Shown: positions 1 through 6,510 of the stretch, piece after piece
How positions within the stretch are numbered: the first letter of the stretch is position 1
Layout of the letters: each line of letters begins with the position of its first letter
Source: Nitrososphaerales archaeon
GTDB lineage: Archaea; Thermoproteota; Nitrososphaeria; Nitrososphaerales; UBA183
Assembly: GCA_030045755.1 (NCBI GenBank)
Contig: JASIEW010000114.1
Coordinates: forward strand, 1 to 10,413
Length of the DNA: 10,413 nucleotides
Reading direction: 5' to 3'
Position numbers and translations under genes: made by a program
Notes under the pieces: model-generated
Seen by the model: only the letters and a program-made list of their open reading frames with translations
The model's database searches: none
What the model was told of the DNA's origin: nothing

Positions 1-830
1 TCCTCCATCGTCTCGAGCGTCCTGCGGAGCGCCGACGGATCTCTCAAGTACTCCTGGTATCTCAGGAGTATCCCGTTCACCTTCAGCGCCATCCCGTCCA
101 TCGCGATGGGGTGCCTGAACCCGGACTTCACGAGCGTCATCGCGACCTCCTGGGCCCTCCCAACGGAGAACGCAGGCACGAGCAGGATGCCGCCGCGTCC
201 CACGACCTCGTTCGCGAACTGCGTCAGCTCTTCCTCAGCCTTGCTCCTGTGAGGGTGGTCGGCTGTCGCATAGGTGCTCTCGGTGATCACCATGTCGGCC
301 TCTCCGAGCTTCTTCCACGACCCGGCAAGCAGGTTCGTCTCGTCGCCGTTGATGTCCCCCGTGTAGAGGAGCCGCTTGTTCCCAGCTTCGACTGCGACGA
401 CTGCGGAGCCCGGGATGTGCCCGGCGTCGTAGAAGGTCACGGTGAAGTCTCCGATCTGGAAGGGCTCCATGTAACCGTGGTTGACCGTGTTGGAGTTCAT
501 CGCCATGAGGTCGAGGAACTCGAATGGCAGGTACTGGCCGGATATCTTGATGAAGTCCTGAATGAGAAGGTTCGACAGCTCCGACGTCACGGGCGTGGCG
601 TGGAGCTTCATCGTCCCTCCGAGGAAGTGCAGGGGGGCGGCTCCTGAGTGGTCTAGGTGCGCGTGGCTGAGGACTATCCCCTTGATCCCCTTGGGCTGCA
701 CGTGCATGGGGAAGCCAGGGACCTTCGTCGTCATCGCCCCGTAGTCCAGCAGGATCTTGCTGTCCTTGTGCGTCACTAAGAAAGCGGAGCGGCCGACCTG
801 CCTGGCGGCTCCCAGCACCTTAACTTCCAA
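1..830 (-). CDS. Beta-CASP metallo-beta-lactamase nuclease, archaeal CPSF2-like (C-terminus outside window)
   Basis: Predicted zinc-dependent RNA endo/exonuclease of the YSH1/aCPSF group, cytoplasmic, acting in RNA 3'-end processing or turnover. The reading frame starts with TTG at 830 (LEVKVLGAARQVGRSAFLV), is open for 276 codons and runs off the left edge. Visible metallo-beta-lactamase motifs are HxHxDH in SHAHLDHSGA (His56, His58, Asp60, His61), the motif III histidine in AGHIPGS (His138), the GD motif (Asp159) in YTGDING, and the beta-CASP entry ESTYA near residue 183 followed by VPAFSVGRAQE. There is no N-terminal KH region, so it resembles aCPSF2 rather than aCPSF1/FttA. An in-frame stop lies upstream and no in-frame ATG or GTG lies between it and the TTG, which decides the start. 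The family is secure. The exact substrate is not visible, and the C-terminal beta-CASP motifs fall outside the window. Confidence 0.93.
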   Translation of the reverse strand, partial: MEVKVLGAARQVGRSAFLVTHKDSKILLDYGAMTTKVPGFPMHVQPKGIKGIVLSHAHLDHSGAAPLHFLGGTMKLHATPVTSELSNLLIQDFIKISGQYLPFEFLDLMAMNSNTVNHGYMEPFQIGDFTVTFYDAGHIPGSAVVAVEAGNKRLLYTGDINGDETNLLAGSWKKLGEADMVITESTYATADHPHRSKAEEELTQFANEVVGRGGILLVPAFSVGRAQEVAMTLVKSGFRHPIAMDGMALKVNGILLRYQEYLRDPSALRRTLETME

Positions 831-866
831 GTAATCGTAAACTCTTGAAATGCGGAACGTTCGTAT

Positions 867-875
867 CTCTTTAAG
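867..875 (-). promoter_or_regulatory. TATA-like box for the beta-CASP nuclease
   Basis: On the minus strand CTTAAAGAG sits in an AT-rich patch about 40 bp before the TTG start at 830. With a typical archaeal TATA-to-start-site spacing of about 26 bp this predicts a short leader of roughly 12-15 nt. It lies immediately after the stop of the M1 stub, so the nuclease is probably transcribed separately. Assigned by eye from base composition and spacing. Confidence 0.4.
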
Positions 876-878
876 GTT

Positions 879-1100
879 TTAGTTTTTTCCGGGGTCGAAC
901 CGGTGGGGGATCCTGAGCGTCCCGTTCGCCGCCTTGTGGCTGACCCGGACTCCGTTCACCTTCACGCCCTTCACCTCCAGCTTCTCTGCGTTCAGGAGCA
1001 GTTGACCCTCGGCCCCTGTGACCGCGATGTCCACGGTCCCGGCGGCGACAGCACGGTCGAAGTCAACGTCCAGTCCTGGGGAGTAGGGCTCGATTTGCAT
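879..1100 (-). pseudogene. N-terminal stub of an M1-family aminopeptidase
   Basis: A 73-codon frame begins MQIEPYSPGLDVDFDRAV and ends HRFDPGKN. Its pattern matches the first beta-domain of M1 zinc aminopeptidases of the archaeal tricorn-interacting-factor type: an N-terminal strand with Y..xLDVDF, a charged turn, a strand with G.VDIAV, LLLNAEKLEV, and VKVNG. Family members are usually about 750-850 residues and carry the GxMEN and HExxH motifs, none of which is present here. The frame stops at TAA (879-881). The next gene starts 48 nt later, and neither alternative frame in that gap continues the domain. The start lies inside the permease frame (38-nt overlap), with no AT-rich promoter or Shine-Dalgarno in front. 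I infer a remnant left by deletion. A stand-alone mini-protein is possible but unsupported. Confidence 0.55.
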
Positions 1101-2214
1101 TCGGGTCGCCAGCGCAGGACGCCGCGAGGGGCCGAGTTGAGGAGTGAGGCTTGTCCCGCGTCCAGGCTCCGTGTCTGCGGCGAAGGAGGCGCGCCGGAAG
1201 GGGCTGGTTCGGTTGGTTTGCCTCGGAGTCCTGTCCTACCGTGACGGGCGGAGCGCGGAGTGCCACCAGGATGTCTTCGAGGCACCATGCCACGAAGAAG
1301 ATCGCGAGCGGTATCGCGAACATTTCAAAGACCACGGCCTGTTCCAGGGGGTAGTCAATGGTAACCCAGCTGAGATACAGGGCCTGCCCCAGACCGGGCC
1401 AGCCGAAGACGACCTCCAGCAACATGGTCCACAGAATCGATGATGCGAGGACCATTACGAGCGCCGTCATGAAACGCATCGACCCCCTGTACAGGAGGCG
1501 GACGAGGAGCATAGTCAGGAACACTATGGCGGCGGCCTCCGCAAACGGCGCCAGCATAGAGCCGAAGACAGCGGCGTAGTATGCGGTCCCCGTTTTCGAA
1601 AGGGTGGAGGTGCCGACTGTGACGTACCCAGCAGGCACCAGATATCTGAAAAGCGGAACGAGCCAAGTGGGCCCTCCAGGGTGGATGGTTCTCCACAGGC
1701 TCCAGAAGAGGAAGAGCGGCAGTCCGACGCCGGCCAGGGTGAAGGCGATCGCGGGGACCGGGGAGAGACGCTTTGCGCGACCAGCAAGAGCCGGAATCCC
1801 CAGCACCAGGCTCACAACGACGACCACCGCGGCGACCGAAAATGCGAGCAGCGCGGTAAAGGGGAGCCTCTGCGAAATTGTTGACGCGACTTCGCCTTGG
1901 AACGTGGATGGTCCGATGTTGTATCCGAAGTTGCCGGTCAGCATCAACTTGAGGTAGTCGAGGAACCTGATCCAGACGGGCTGGCCAAAGCCATAGGCGC
2001 CTTCCACTTGCGAAGTTATCTGATGGATTATCACGCTCACATTAGCTTGGCGGGGCGGCGGAGGAGGAAGATAGTGCGCGGACCAGCACATGTTGTACGT
2101 GAACCCAGGGCACGAGATGTCTATCTGGAAGAGAAAGAACTGAGCGACTAATATCACGAACAGCGATAAGACGAAGAGACTCGCTTTGATGGCCAGCCGC
2201 CTCAGGAGGTCCAT
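1063..2214 (-). CDS. Orphan DppB/OppB-type ABC permease lacking a recognisable EAA loop
   Basis: Membrane subunit related to peptide/nickel ABC transporters, 383 residues from ATG 2214. TM1 is near residues 6-27, followed by a large external region ending in the DppB-typical DYLKLMLTGNFGYNIG. Further hydrophobic segments lie near 118-142, 150-176, 215-240, 248-268 and 292-315. The signature EVVFGWPGLGQ and the IDYPL element after it are clear. Between TM4 and TM5 there is only a very short loop (YRGSMRF), where DppB proteins normally have about 25-30 residues of cytoplasmic EAA loop (ARAKGLSE-like) that docks the ATPase. No DppC, ATPase or binding-protein gene is adjacent. The last 50-odd residues are a basic, Pro/Arg-rich tail unlike the family and run into the M1 stub. 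A GTG at 2226 is an alternative start. ATG 2214 is preferred because it lies about 29 bp from a TATA-like box. Confidence 0.8.
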   Translation of the reverse strand: MDLLRRLAIKASLFVLSLFVILVAQFFLFQIDISCPGFTYNMCWSAHYLPPPPPRQANVSVIIHQITSQVEGAYGFGQPVWIRFLDYLKLMLTGNFGYNIGPSTFQGEVASTISQRLPFTALLAFSVAAVVVVVSLVLGIPALAGRAKRLSPVPAIAFTLAGVGLPLFLFWSLWRTIHPGGPTWLVPLFRYLVPAGYVTVGTSTLSKTGTAYYAAVFGSMLAPFAEAAAIVFLTMLLVRLLYRGSMRFMTALVMVLASSILWTMLLEVVFGWPGLGQALYLSWVTIDYPLEQAVVFEMFAIPLAIFFVAWCLEDILVALRAPPVTVGQDSEANQPNQPLPARLLRRRHGAWTRDKPHSSTRPLAASCAGDPNANRALLPRTGR

Positions 2215-2216
2215 CG

Positions 2217-2232
2217 GGCCCGCCACCGGGCC
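2217..2232. repeat. GC palindrome between TATA box and permease start
   Basis: GGCCCG (2217-2222) and CGGGCC (2227-2232) form a perfect 6-bp inverted repeat around CCAC. It lies between the TATA-like box and the ATG at 2214, and the alternative GTG at 2226 falls in its loop. It could be an operator or a chance GC palindrome. No known regulator site is recognised. Confidence 0.3.
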
Positions 2233-2237
2233 AGCGT

Positions 2238-2247
2238 GATTTATTCT
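2238..2247 (-). promoter_or_regulatory. TATA-like box for the permease gene
   Basis: Minus-strand AGAATAAATC is the only AT-rich stretch in the 147-bp gap between the mannosidase stop and the permease start. Its centre is about 29 bp from ATG 2214, fitting a leaderless archaeal transcript and supporting that ATG over GTG 2226. It also suggests the permease is not simply co-transcribed from the mannosidase promoter. Confidence 0.5.
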
Positions 2248-2373
2248 TGATACCAGTCAGGCAACGGTGCTCGAGGGAGTCCGGCAGAAGGGCGAGACCA
2301 AGTTGCCAGCGTCACTGTCTGATATGGGGGCATTGGAGAGGCGCCGTCGGACTGCCGGCCGCTAGCGCTTTCA

Positions 2374-4941
2374 TCATAGATCGGCTACACCAACCTTCAC
2401 GCGGACAGTCGCGATTTCATACCTGGAAACCTGAAGCTTGACTCTCTTATCTTCGACAAGGAGTCTCGAAGCCCCACTCTCCAGCAGGTTGGTAGACACC
2501 GCACCCTCGGGAGTCCATGCCATCCTGATCACCGCCTTCGTGTCCCTGCCTGACGTCTCGTAGAGCCTGAGGACGACATCGTCAGAGCCTTCGGCCTTCT
2601 TGACGACCGTCATGATGACGTTGTCAGGCTCCGCCGAGACAAATGACAGCTCCTTCGGCAGGCGCCCTCGGTGGCTCGGTCCCAGAAACGGCACGAGGGG
2701 ATAGTTGAACTCATAGGCCATCCTTGCGGTCAACGCTTCGTCAAAGCTGCCGGCGTGGGGGTAGAGGGCGTAAGCCGCCTTGTGCTCCCCCTGGTCAGTG
2801 ACCTGCCCTTCAGCGCCCTTGACCGGAGGAAGGCCGAACCCTGCGCGCAGCCTGGACGGGTACTCTGCGCTCCGGAGCAGGGACATCCTCATGACGTCGT
2901 TCGCAACGTCGAAGCCGTACTTGGAGTCGTTCAGGAGGCTCACGCCGTAGCTCCCGTCGTCTGAGCCGTGGTCTATCCACTTCTGCCCCGGCGCTTCGTA
3001 CTTCGACCTCTCGACCAGGGTGGCGCGGGGCGAGACCGGGTTCCTGCGGGTGACGTGGCCGTACGGGACCTCGTAGGTGGTGAAGTCGCCGTGGACGTCC
3101 AGAGGGAACGCGACCTTCGCGAGCCTGTGCTCCGCGTGCCAGTCCACTCCGAACCTGAACTCGACCTGACGGGACCGCGCGCACAGGACGACCTCCTGGG
3201 TTAAGAGGGAGTCCTTCCTTCCCTTCTGGGCGTACCTGTAGCGCGCCCGGACGGCGGCTCTGACCGGCCCGCGCTCCACCACCTTTACCTCCTCCGGCGC
3301 GTCCAGCCCTACGGACTTCACGCCGCCCTCCTGCTGGTAGATGAAGACCTCCCAGGCGTCGAAGATTGCGGCATCGATGCGCGAGTTCACGCAGGCCCTC
3401 CCTCTCACCGGGTAGTCCTCGAAGACCTGGATCAGGCCGCCGGGGCCATTCAGGACCTCCCTGCCCGAGCCCTTGTCGAAGACGCTCCTCACCAGGCCCG
3501 TTCCCTTGTCAATCCTGACCGCAAGGAACTCGTTCTCGAGCCTGACTTCAGGCTCGGTCTCCTTGACGGAGAGGGAAGTCTTCCCAGGCTTGACTGCGCG
3601 CGCCCTCGCCGCCCTGTATTCCTTGTATCCAATCGAAGGGACGCCCTCCGCCCTGAAGATGACACTTTCCCTGCCAACTCTTTGGGAAGTGACGGCCCTT
3701 CCATCCTCGTCAAGGATTGTGGTCCTTGCTCCCGACGCCCCGACTGGGACCTCCACGACTCCACCCCTCGACCATGACAGGGGGTTGAAGACGAGGACAG
3801 ACCTGCCTCTCCCCGACGTGTCCACCTGACCGGCTATCGACTTCAGCGACGCGGAGGTCACGCGGTCCGCGGTCCTGAAGATCAGGTCGAAGTCCTTCTG
3901 GGAGTCCTCGTAGACCTCGGGGATGGACGAACCAGGGAGGACGTCGTGGAATTGGTTCAGGAGGAGCCTCTGCCACGCCTCTTCAATCTCACTCGCGGGG
4001 CAAGCGCCGCCTTGCATGTGCGCCACCGTAGCGAACTTCTCCGCGACCTCAAGCATGCACTCCGCCTTCCTGTTGTTCCATTTCGTCCTCGCCTGGGTCG
4101 TGTATGTCCCCCGATGGAACTGGAAGTAGAGTTCGTCGTCGACTTTTGGAACCTTCGCGGCTCCCAACTCTGCCGCCGCCCCCCTCAGATAGTCGTATGA
4201 TGTCGTGAACCGTCCTCTGGCAGGACCGTCTCCGCGGACGAGCCCCAGGGCTCTCCGGACCATGTCCTCGGTCACTCCGCCTCCGTGGTCTCCCTCCCCG
4301 TAGAGGACCAGGAGGTCGCCGATCTGGTGGCGCCCCTTCAGCTGCTTCAGCTGCTCGAGGATCCTCTTCTCGTCGACCTTCTCGTCGTAGGCTCCGACCA
4401 TCTGATGGGATAGTATCGAGGAGCCGTCGGGGGCGGTCCACCGGAAGAAGTAGTGCGGGAAGGCGATGGTATCGTTCCACAGCATCTTCGACGTCAGGAA
4501 GAACTCCATGCCCGACTTTTTCATTATCTGGGGAAGAGTCCAAGCATACCCGAACGAGTCGGGGAACCATGCAACCTTCACGTCGACTCCGAACTTCTGC
4601 GCGAAGTACCGCTTCCCAAGGAGGAACTGCCTTACGAGTGACTCGCCCGACGGCAGGTTGCAGTCGGACTCGACCCACGTCCCTCCGACTATCTCCCACG
4701 CCCCCTCCTTCACCTTTCTTCTGACCTCCTCGAACGTCTCGTGGTGCTCCTCTTCGAGCCACCTGTAGTACTGGGCGCTGCTCTGGCAGAACGTGAAGCG
4801 ATGCCTCTCCATGAGCTTCAGGACCTTCTCGCATCCCTCGCCGAGGACCCTCCTGGTCTCGTCGAACGACCAGAGCCATGCGGCGTCCAGGTGGCTGTGC
4901 CCCAGGAGGTAGGCCGTTCCTTCGTTCTTGGTCTGGCTCAT
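2374..4941 (-). CDS. GH38 alpha-mannosidase
   Basis: Retaining, zinc-dependent alpha-mannosidase of glycoside hydrolase family 38, 855 residues, no signal peptide, so probably cytoplasmic. The protein opens directly with the catalytic domain: GHSHLDAAWLW supplies zinc ligands His17 and Asp19, WFPDSFGY carries the nucleophile/zinc ligand Asp128, and NQFHDVLPG gives His332 and Asp333. These match His90, Asp92, Asp204 and His471 of Drosophila Golgi mannosidase II. A beta-rich C-terminal region follows, with ENEFLAVRIDKGTGLVRSV near residue 460. The length is close to the short bacterial type (such as E. coli MngB) and lacks the extra N-terminal domain of eukaryotic MAN2C1. The start ATG is preceded by AGGGTGG at Shine-Dalgarno distance. 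The substrate (glycan, mannosylglycerate or other mannoside) is not evident from neighbours. No sugar transporter or kinase is adjacent. Confidence 0.95.
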   Translation of the reverse strand: MSQTKNEGTAYLLGHSHLDAAWLWSFDETRRVLGEGCEKVLKLMERHRFTFCQSSAQYYRWLEEEHHETFEEVRRKVKEGAWEIVGGTWVESDCNLPSGESLVRQFLLGKRYFAQKFGVDVKVAWFPDSFGYAWTLPQIMKKSGMEFFLTSKMLWNDTIAFPHYFFRWTAPDGSSILSHQMVGAYDEKVDEKRILEQLKQLKGRHQIGDLLVLYGEGDHGGGVTEDMVRRALGLVRGDGPARGRFTTSYDYLRGAAAELGAAKVPKVDDELYFQFHRGTYTTQARTKWNNRKAECMLEVAEKFATVAHMQGGACPASEIEEAWQRLLLNQFHDVLPGSSIPEVYEDSQKDFDLIFRTADRVTSASLKSIAGQVDTSGRGRSVLVFNPLSWSRGGVVEVPVGASGARTTILDEDGRAVTSQRVGRESVIFRAEGVPSIGYKEYRAARARAVKPGKTSLSVKETEPEVRLENEFLAVRIDKGTGLVRSVFDKGSGREVLNGPGGLIQVFEDYPVRGRACVNSRIDAAIFDAWEVFIYQQEGGVKSVGLDAPEEVKVVERGPVRAAVRARYRYAQKGRKDSLLTQEVVLCARSRQVEFRFGVDWHAEHRLAKVAFPLDVHGDFTTYEVPYGHVTRRNPVSPRATLVERSKYEAPGQKWIDHGSDDGSYGVSLLNDSKYGFDVANDVMRMSLLRSAEYPSRLRAGFGLPPVKGAEGQVTDQGEHKAAYALYPHAGSFDEALTARMAYEFNYPLVPFLGPSHRGRLPKELSFVSAEPDNVIMTVVKKAEGSDDVVLRLYETSGRDTKAVIRMAWTPEGAVSTNLLESGASRLLVEDKRVKLQVSRYEIATVRVKVGVADL

Positions 4942-4975
4942 TTGACCACCCTGAGCAGTGGCCGCGCCGGAATCA

Positions 4976-4983
4976 GTTATATC
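4976..4983. promoter_or_regulatory. Shared near-palindromic TATA element between mannosidase and GNAT stub
   Basis: GTTATATC on the plus strand reads GATATAAC on the minus strand and is the only AT-rich element in this divergent gap. Its centre is about 38 bp from the mannosidase ATG (4941) and about 39 bp from the plus-strand ATG (5019). One TATA core could therefore serve both directions with short leaders. Proposed from position and composition only. Confidence 0.45.
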
Positions 4984-5018
4984 TCCTCAATCCGCGTTCG
5001 CCAATCGCGCGACGCGCA

Positions 5019-5153
5019 ATGGCTCCGGGCGTACGATCCTTTCGGGCGGACGACACTGCTTCGGTTCTCGAGCTGGCGAACACGTACGCCGCGTTCGATG
5101 GCGCGACTAGCGAAGCAGACTTCGCGGTCGCAGCCCCGCTGAGGGAGCGTTGA
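5019..5153 (+). pseudogene. N-terminal stub of a GNAT-like acetyltransferase
   Basis: A 44-codon frame, MAPGVRSFRADD followed by TASVLELANTYAAFDGATSE, ends at TGA 5151-5153. The opening (VRxFRxxD, then a helix with LELAN, then an aromatic and acidic turn) resembles the first strand and helix of GNAT acetyltransferases, which are normally 140-300 residues. The acetyl-CoA-binding Q/RxxGxG/A motif and all later elements are absent. The ATG is about 39 bp after a TATA-like element, and the stop is 4 nt before the TTG of the next gene, so it now acts at most as a short upstream ORF or leader of the Nudix gene. The family match rests on about 30 residues and is tentative. The 3' end could instead have been lost by the event that placed the Nudix gene here. 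Confidence 0.4.
5141..5147 (+). promoter_or_regulatory. Shine-Dalgarno-like site for the Nudix-fusion TTG start
   Basis: GAGGGAG ends 10 nt before TTG 5158 and lies inside the last codons of the GNAT stub. It supports TTG 5158, since the next in-frame ATG (residue 34) lies close to the Nudix domain and an in-frame stop lies at 5140. Confidence 0.45.
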
Positions 5154-5157
5154 GCTG

Positions 5158-6510
5158 TTGCCGCTCGATGCCCTGCCGAAAAGGCTGCAGCGAACCCTCG
5201 ACTCGCTACGGATCGCGCCCATCCTCCTCCCCACCGCCGAGATCACCGACGCAGGCATGAAATGGAGGCGCGAGAGGTTCGGCGACTACGAAATCGGGGT
5301 CGCGCCGCTTGTCATGAACGATGAGGGCATCCTGCTGGTCAGGGAAACAGTCGGCGGGGCATGGACGATCCCGGGAGGCTATGCCGAAAGGGGAGAGGAG
5401 GTTGAGGACGCCTGCATCAGGGAAGCCAAGGAAGAGACCGGGCTCGACCTGAAAGTCATCTGGCCCCTCGCCCTCTACATGGGCGAGGTTTTCTCTCCGC
5501 ACCAAGGTCGGCTGGACTCGTTCTTGGTGCTGGAGGAGACGAAGGTGACCAGCGGAGTCCTAGGCCCGCTGGACCCAGAGGAAGTATCGGAAGCCCGTTT
5601 CTTTGCTTCTGACGAGCTCCAAAAGCTGATAGTGTCGGGACCCTTCCACGTGACCTACCCAGAGCATGACGGCATTCTCGGCCCCGAGATTCTCAACCTT
5701 CTGCGCGAGCGAGGCCGCTCTCCATCTCGGTCGTCCAACAAATGGCGACAGACCCCCACGCCGGACAGAAGACAGGAGCCAGACGGAGGAAGGGAATATC
5801 TGGTTCACAATCACCAGAGAGGAGCAAAGGAAATGCAGCCCCTCGACAGACGTGTCAAGAAAGCAATCGCTGAGAGGTTTCTACGCCCAAGAGGCGAGAT
5901 TGAGGCGACGCTCCTTGTCGGTAGCACCGCGTTCAAGGGAGAGCTCGAGGACTGGGACGACTTCGACCTTCAGATTTATACGCGCTCCAGGCGCCTCCTC
6001 AACAAGCACTCTCGCTACGAGATCTTGAATCTTCGTGACAGGCACCATCTGATCAGCGCCTATTACATGCCGTTCGACCCTGAAAACAGTCCCAAGCGTA
6101 CGGTGGAGGAGCAGGACGATGTCAGGGTGCTGCTTGGGTCGAGCAAGTCACTAAGGCACATCAGAGTCGACAGGCCACGCCGCATCGAACCCTTGCCACG
6201 CGAACTGCGCGCATTCGAAGCCCGCAGTGAGGTCGCCTTTAACATCCTGGTGGACATCTTCTTCATACTGAACAGATACGATGCGAAGGGCAGGCCCAAC
6301 GCGACTAAGCCGCGCGTAGCCCGAGACGGCCTGCGAACGATTTCCAGGCACTTCTATCGGTACTACGGGATCGACTGGCCTATCCCAAAGAGGGCGCGGT
6401 GGCGGAAGGTAATGCGCGACACTGTCTCGCTCCTTCAAGCGAAGGGATATGCGAGCACCTGCCAGAACAGGGAGTTCGCTCGGGCCGCTATCGGATTGAT
6501 TATGTCCTGA
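5158..6510 (+). CDS. Nudix hydrolase fused to a minimal nucleotidyltransferase with a HEPN-like tail
   Basis: A 450-residue ORF with two enzyme domains. Residues 40-185 are a Nudix hydrolase, which cleaves nucleoside diphosphate linkages. The complete box Gx5Ex7REUxEExGU is present from Gly74 to Leu96, with REAKEETGL at 88-96. Residues 185-225 are a charged, Arg/Ser/Pro-rich linker. From Met226 a minimal polymerase-beta-type nucleotidyltransferase begins: LLVGSTAFKG with Gly255-Ser256 and the acidic pair DFD (Asp268, Asp270), fitting hG[GS]x9-13Dh[DE]h. The last 100 residues are helical (AFNILVDIFFILNRYD at 360-375) and contain R393-x4-H398-x-Y400. The substrate is unknown. The junction has its own ribosome binding site and ATG 5833, so the second half may also be made alone, or two genes may have merged. 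The end overlaps the convergent methyltransferase by 11 bp. The start follows the GNAT stub by 4 nt, suggesting co-transcription. Confidence 0.85.
   Translation: MPLDALPKRLQRTLDSLRIAPILLPTAEITDAGMKWRRERFGDYEIGVAPLVMNDEGILLVRETVGGAWTIPGGYAERGEEVEDACIREAKEETGLDLKVIWPLALYMGEVFSPHQGRLDSFLVLEETKVTSGVLGPLDPEEVSEARFFASDELQKLIVSGPFHVTYPEHDGILGPEILNLLRERGRSPSRSSNKWRQTPTPDRRQEPDGGREYLVHNHQRGAKEMQPLDRRVKKAIAERFLRPRGEIEATLLVGSTAFKGELEDWDDFDLQIYTRSRRLLNKHSRYEILNLRDRHHLISAYYMPFDPENSPKRTVEEQDDVRVLLGSSKSLRHIRVDRPRRIEPLPRELRAFEARSEVAFNILVDIFFILNRYDAKGRPNATKPRVARDGLRTISRHFYRYYGIDWPIPKRARWRKVMRDTVSLLQAKGYASTCQNREFARAAIGLIMS
5816..5824 (+). promoter_or_regulatory. Internal ribosome binding site before the nucleotidyltransferase ATG
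   Basis: AGAGAGGAG ends 8 nt before an in-frame ATG at 5833-5835, ideal Shine-Dalgarno spacing. It sits in the low-complexity linker between the Nudix and nucleotidyltransferase domains. It may be a relic of two separate genes or allow separate translation of the 225-residue second half. Confidence 0.45.

Noticed and set aside
111..647. A long plus-strand open frame opposite the beta-CASP gene.
   Set aside because: The minus strand carries the metallo-beta-lactamase motifs; the plus frame is a codon-bias shadow.
831..890. A frameshift at the six-A run near the end of the M1 stub that would restore a longer aminopeptidase.
   Set aside because: Neither other frame continues the M1 domain in the 48 nt before the beta-CASP start, so a sequencing indel does not explain the truncation.
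885..910. A GGGGTCGAACC string resembling a tRNA T-arm.
   Set aside because: No matching acceptor stem, D-arm or anticodon arm is present; it encodes RFDPGK in the M1 stub.
2258..2360. Short inverted repeats GGCAAC/GTTGCC and CCGGCAG/CTGCCGG in the mannosidase-permease gap.
   Set aside because: Arms of 6-7 bp with long spacers in GC-rich DNA are expected by chance, and no RNA family is recognised.
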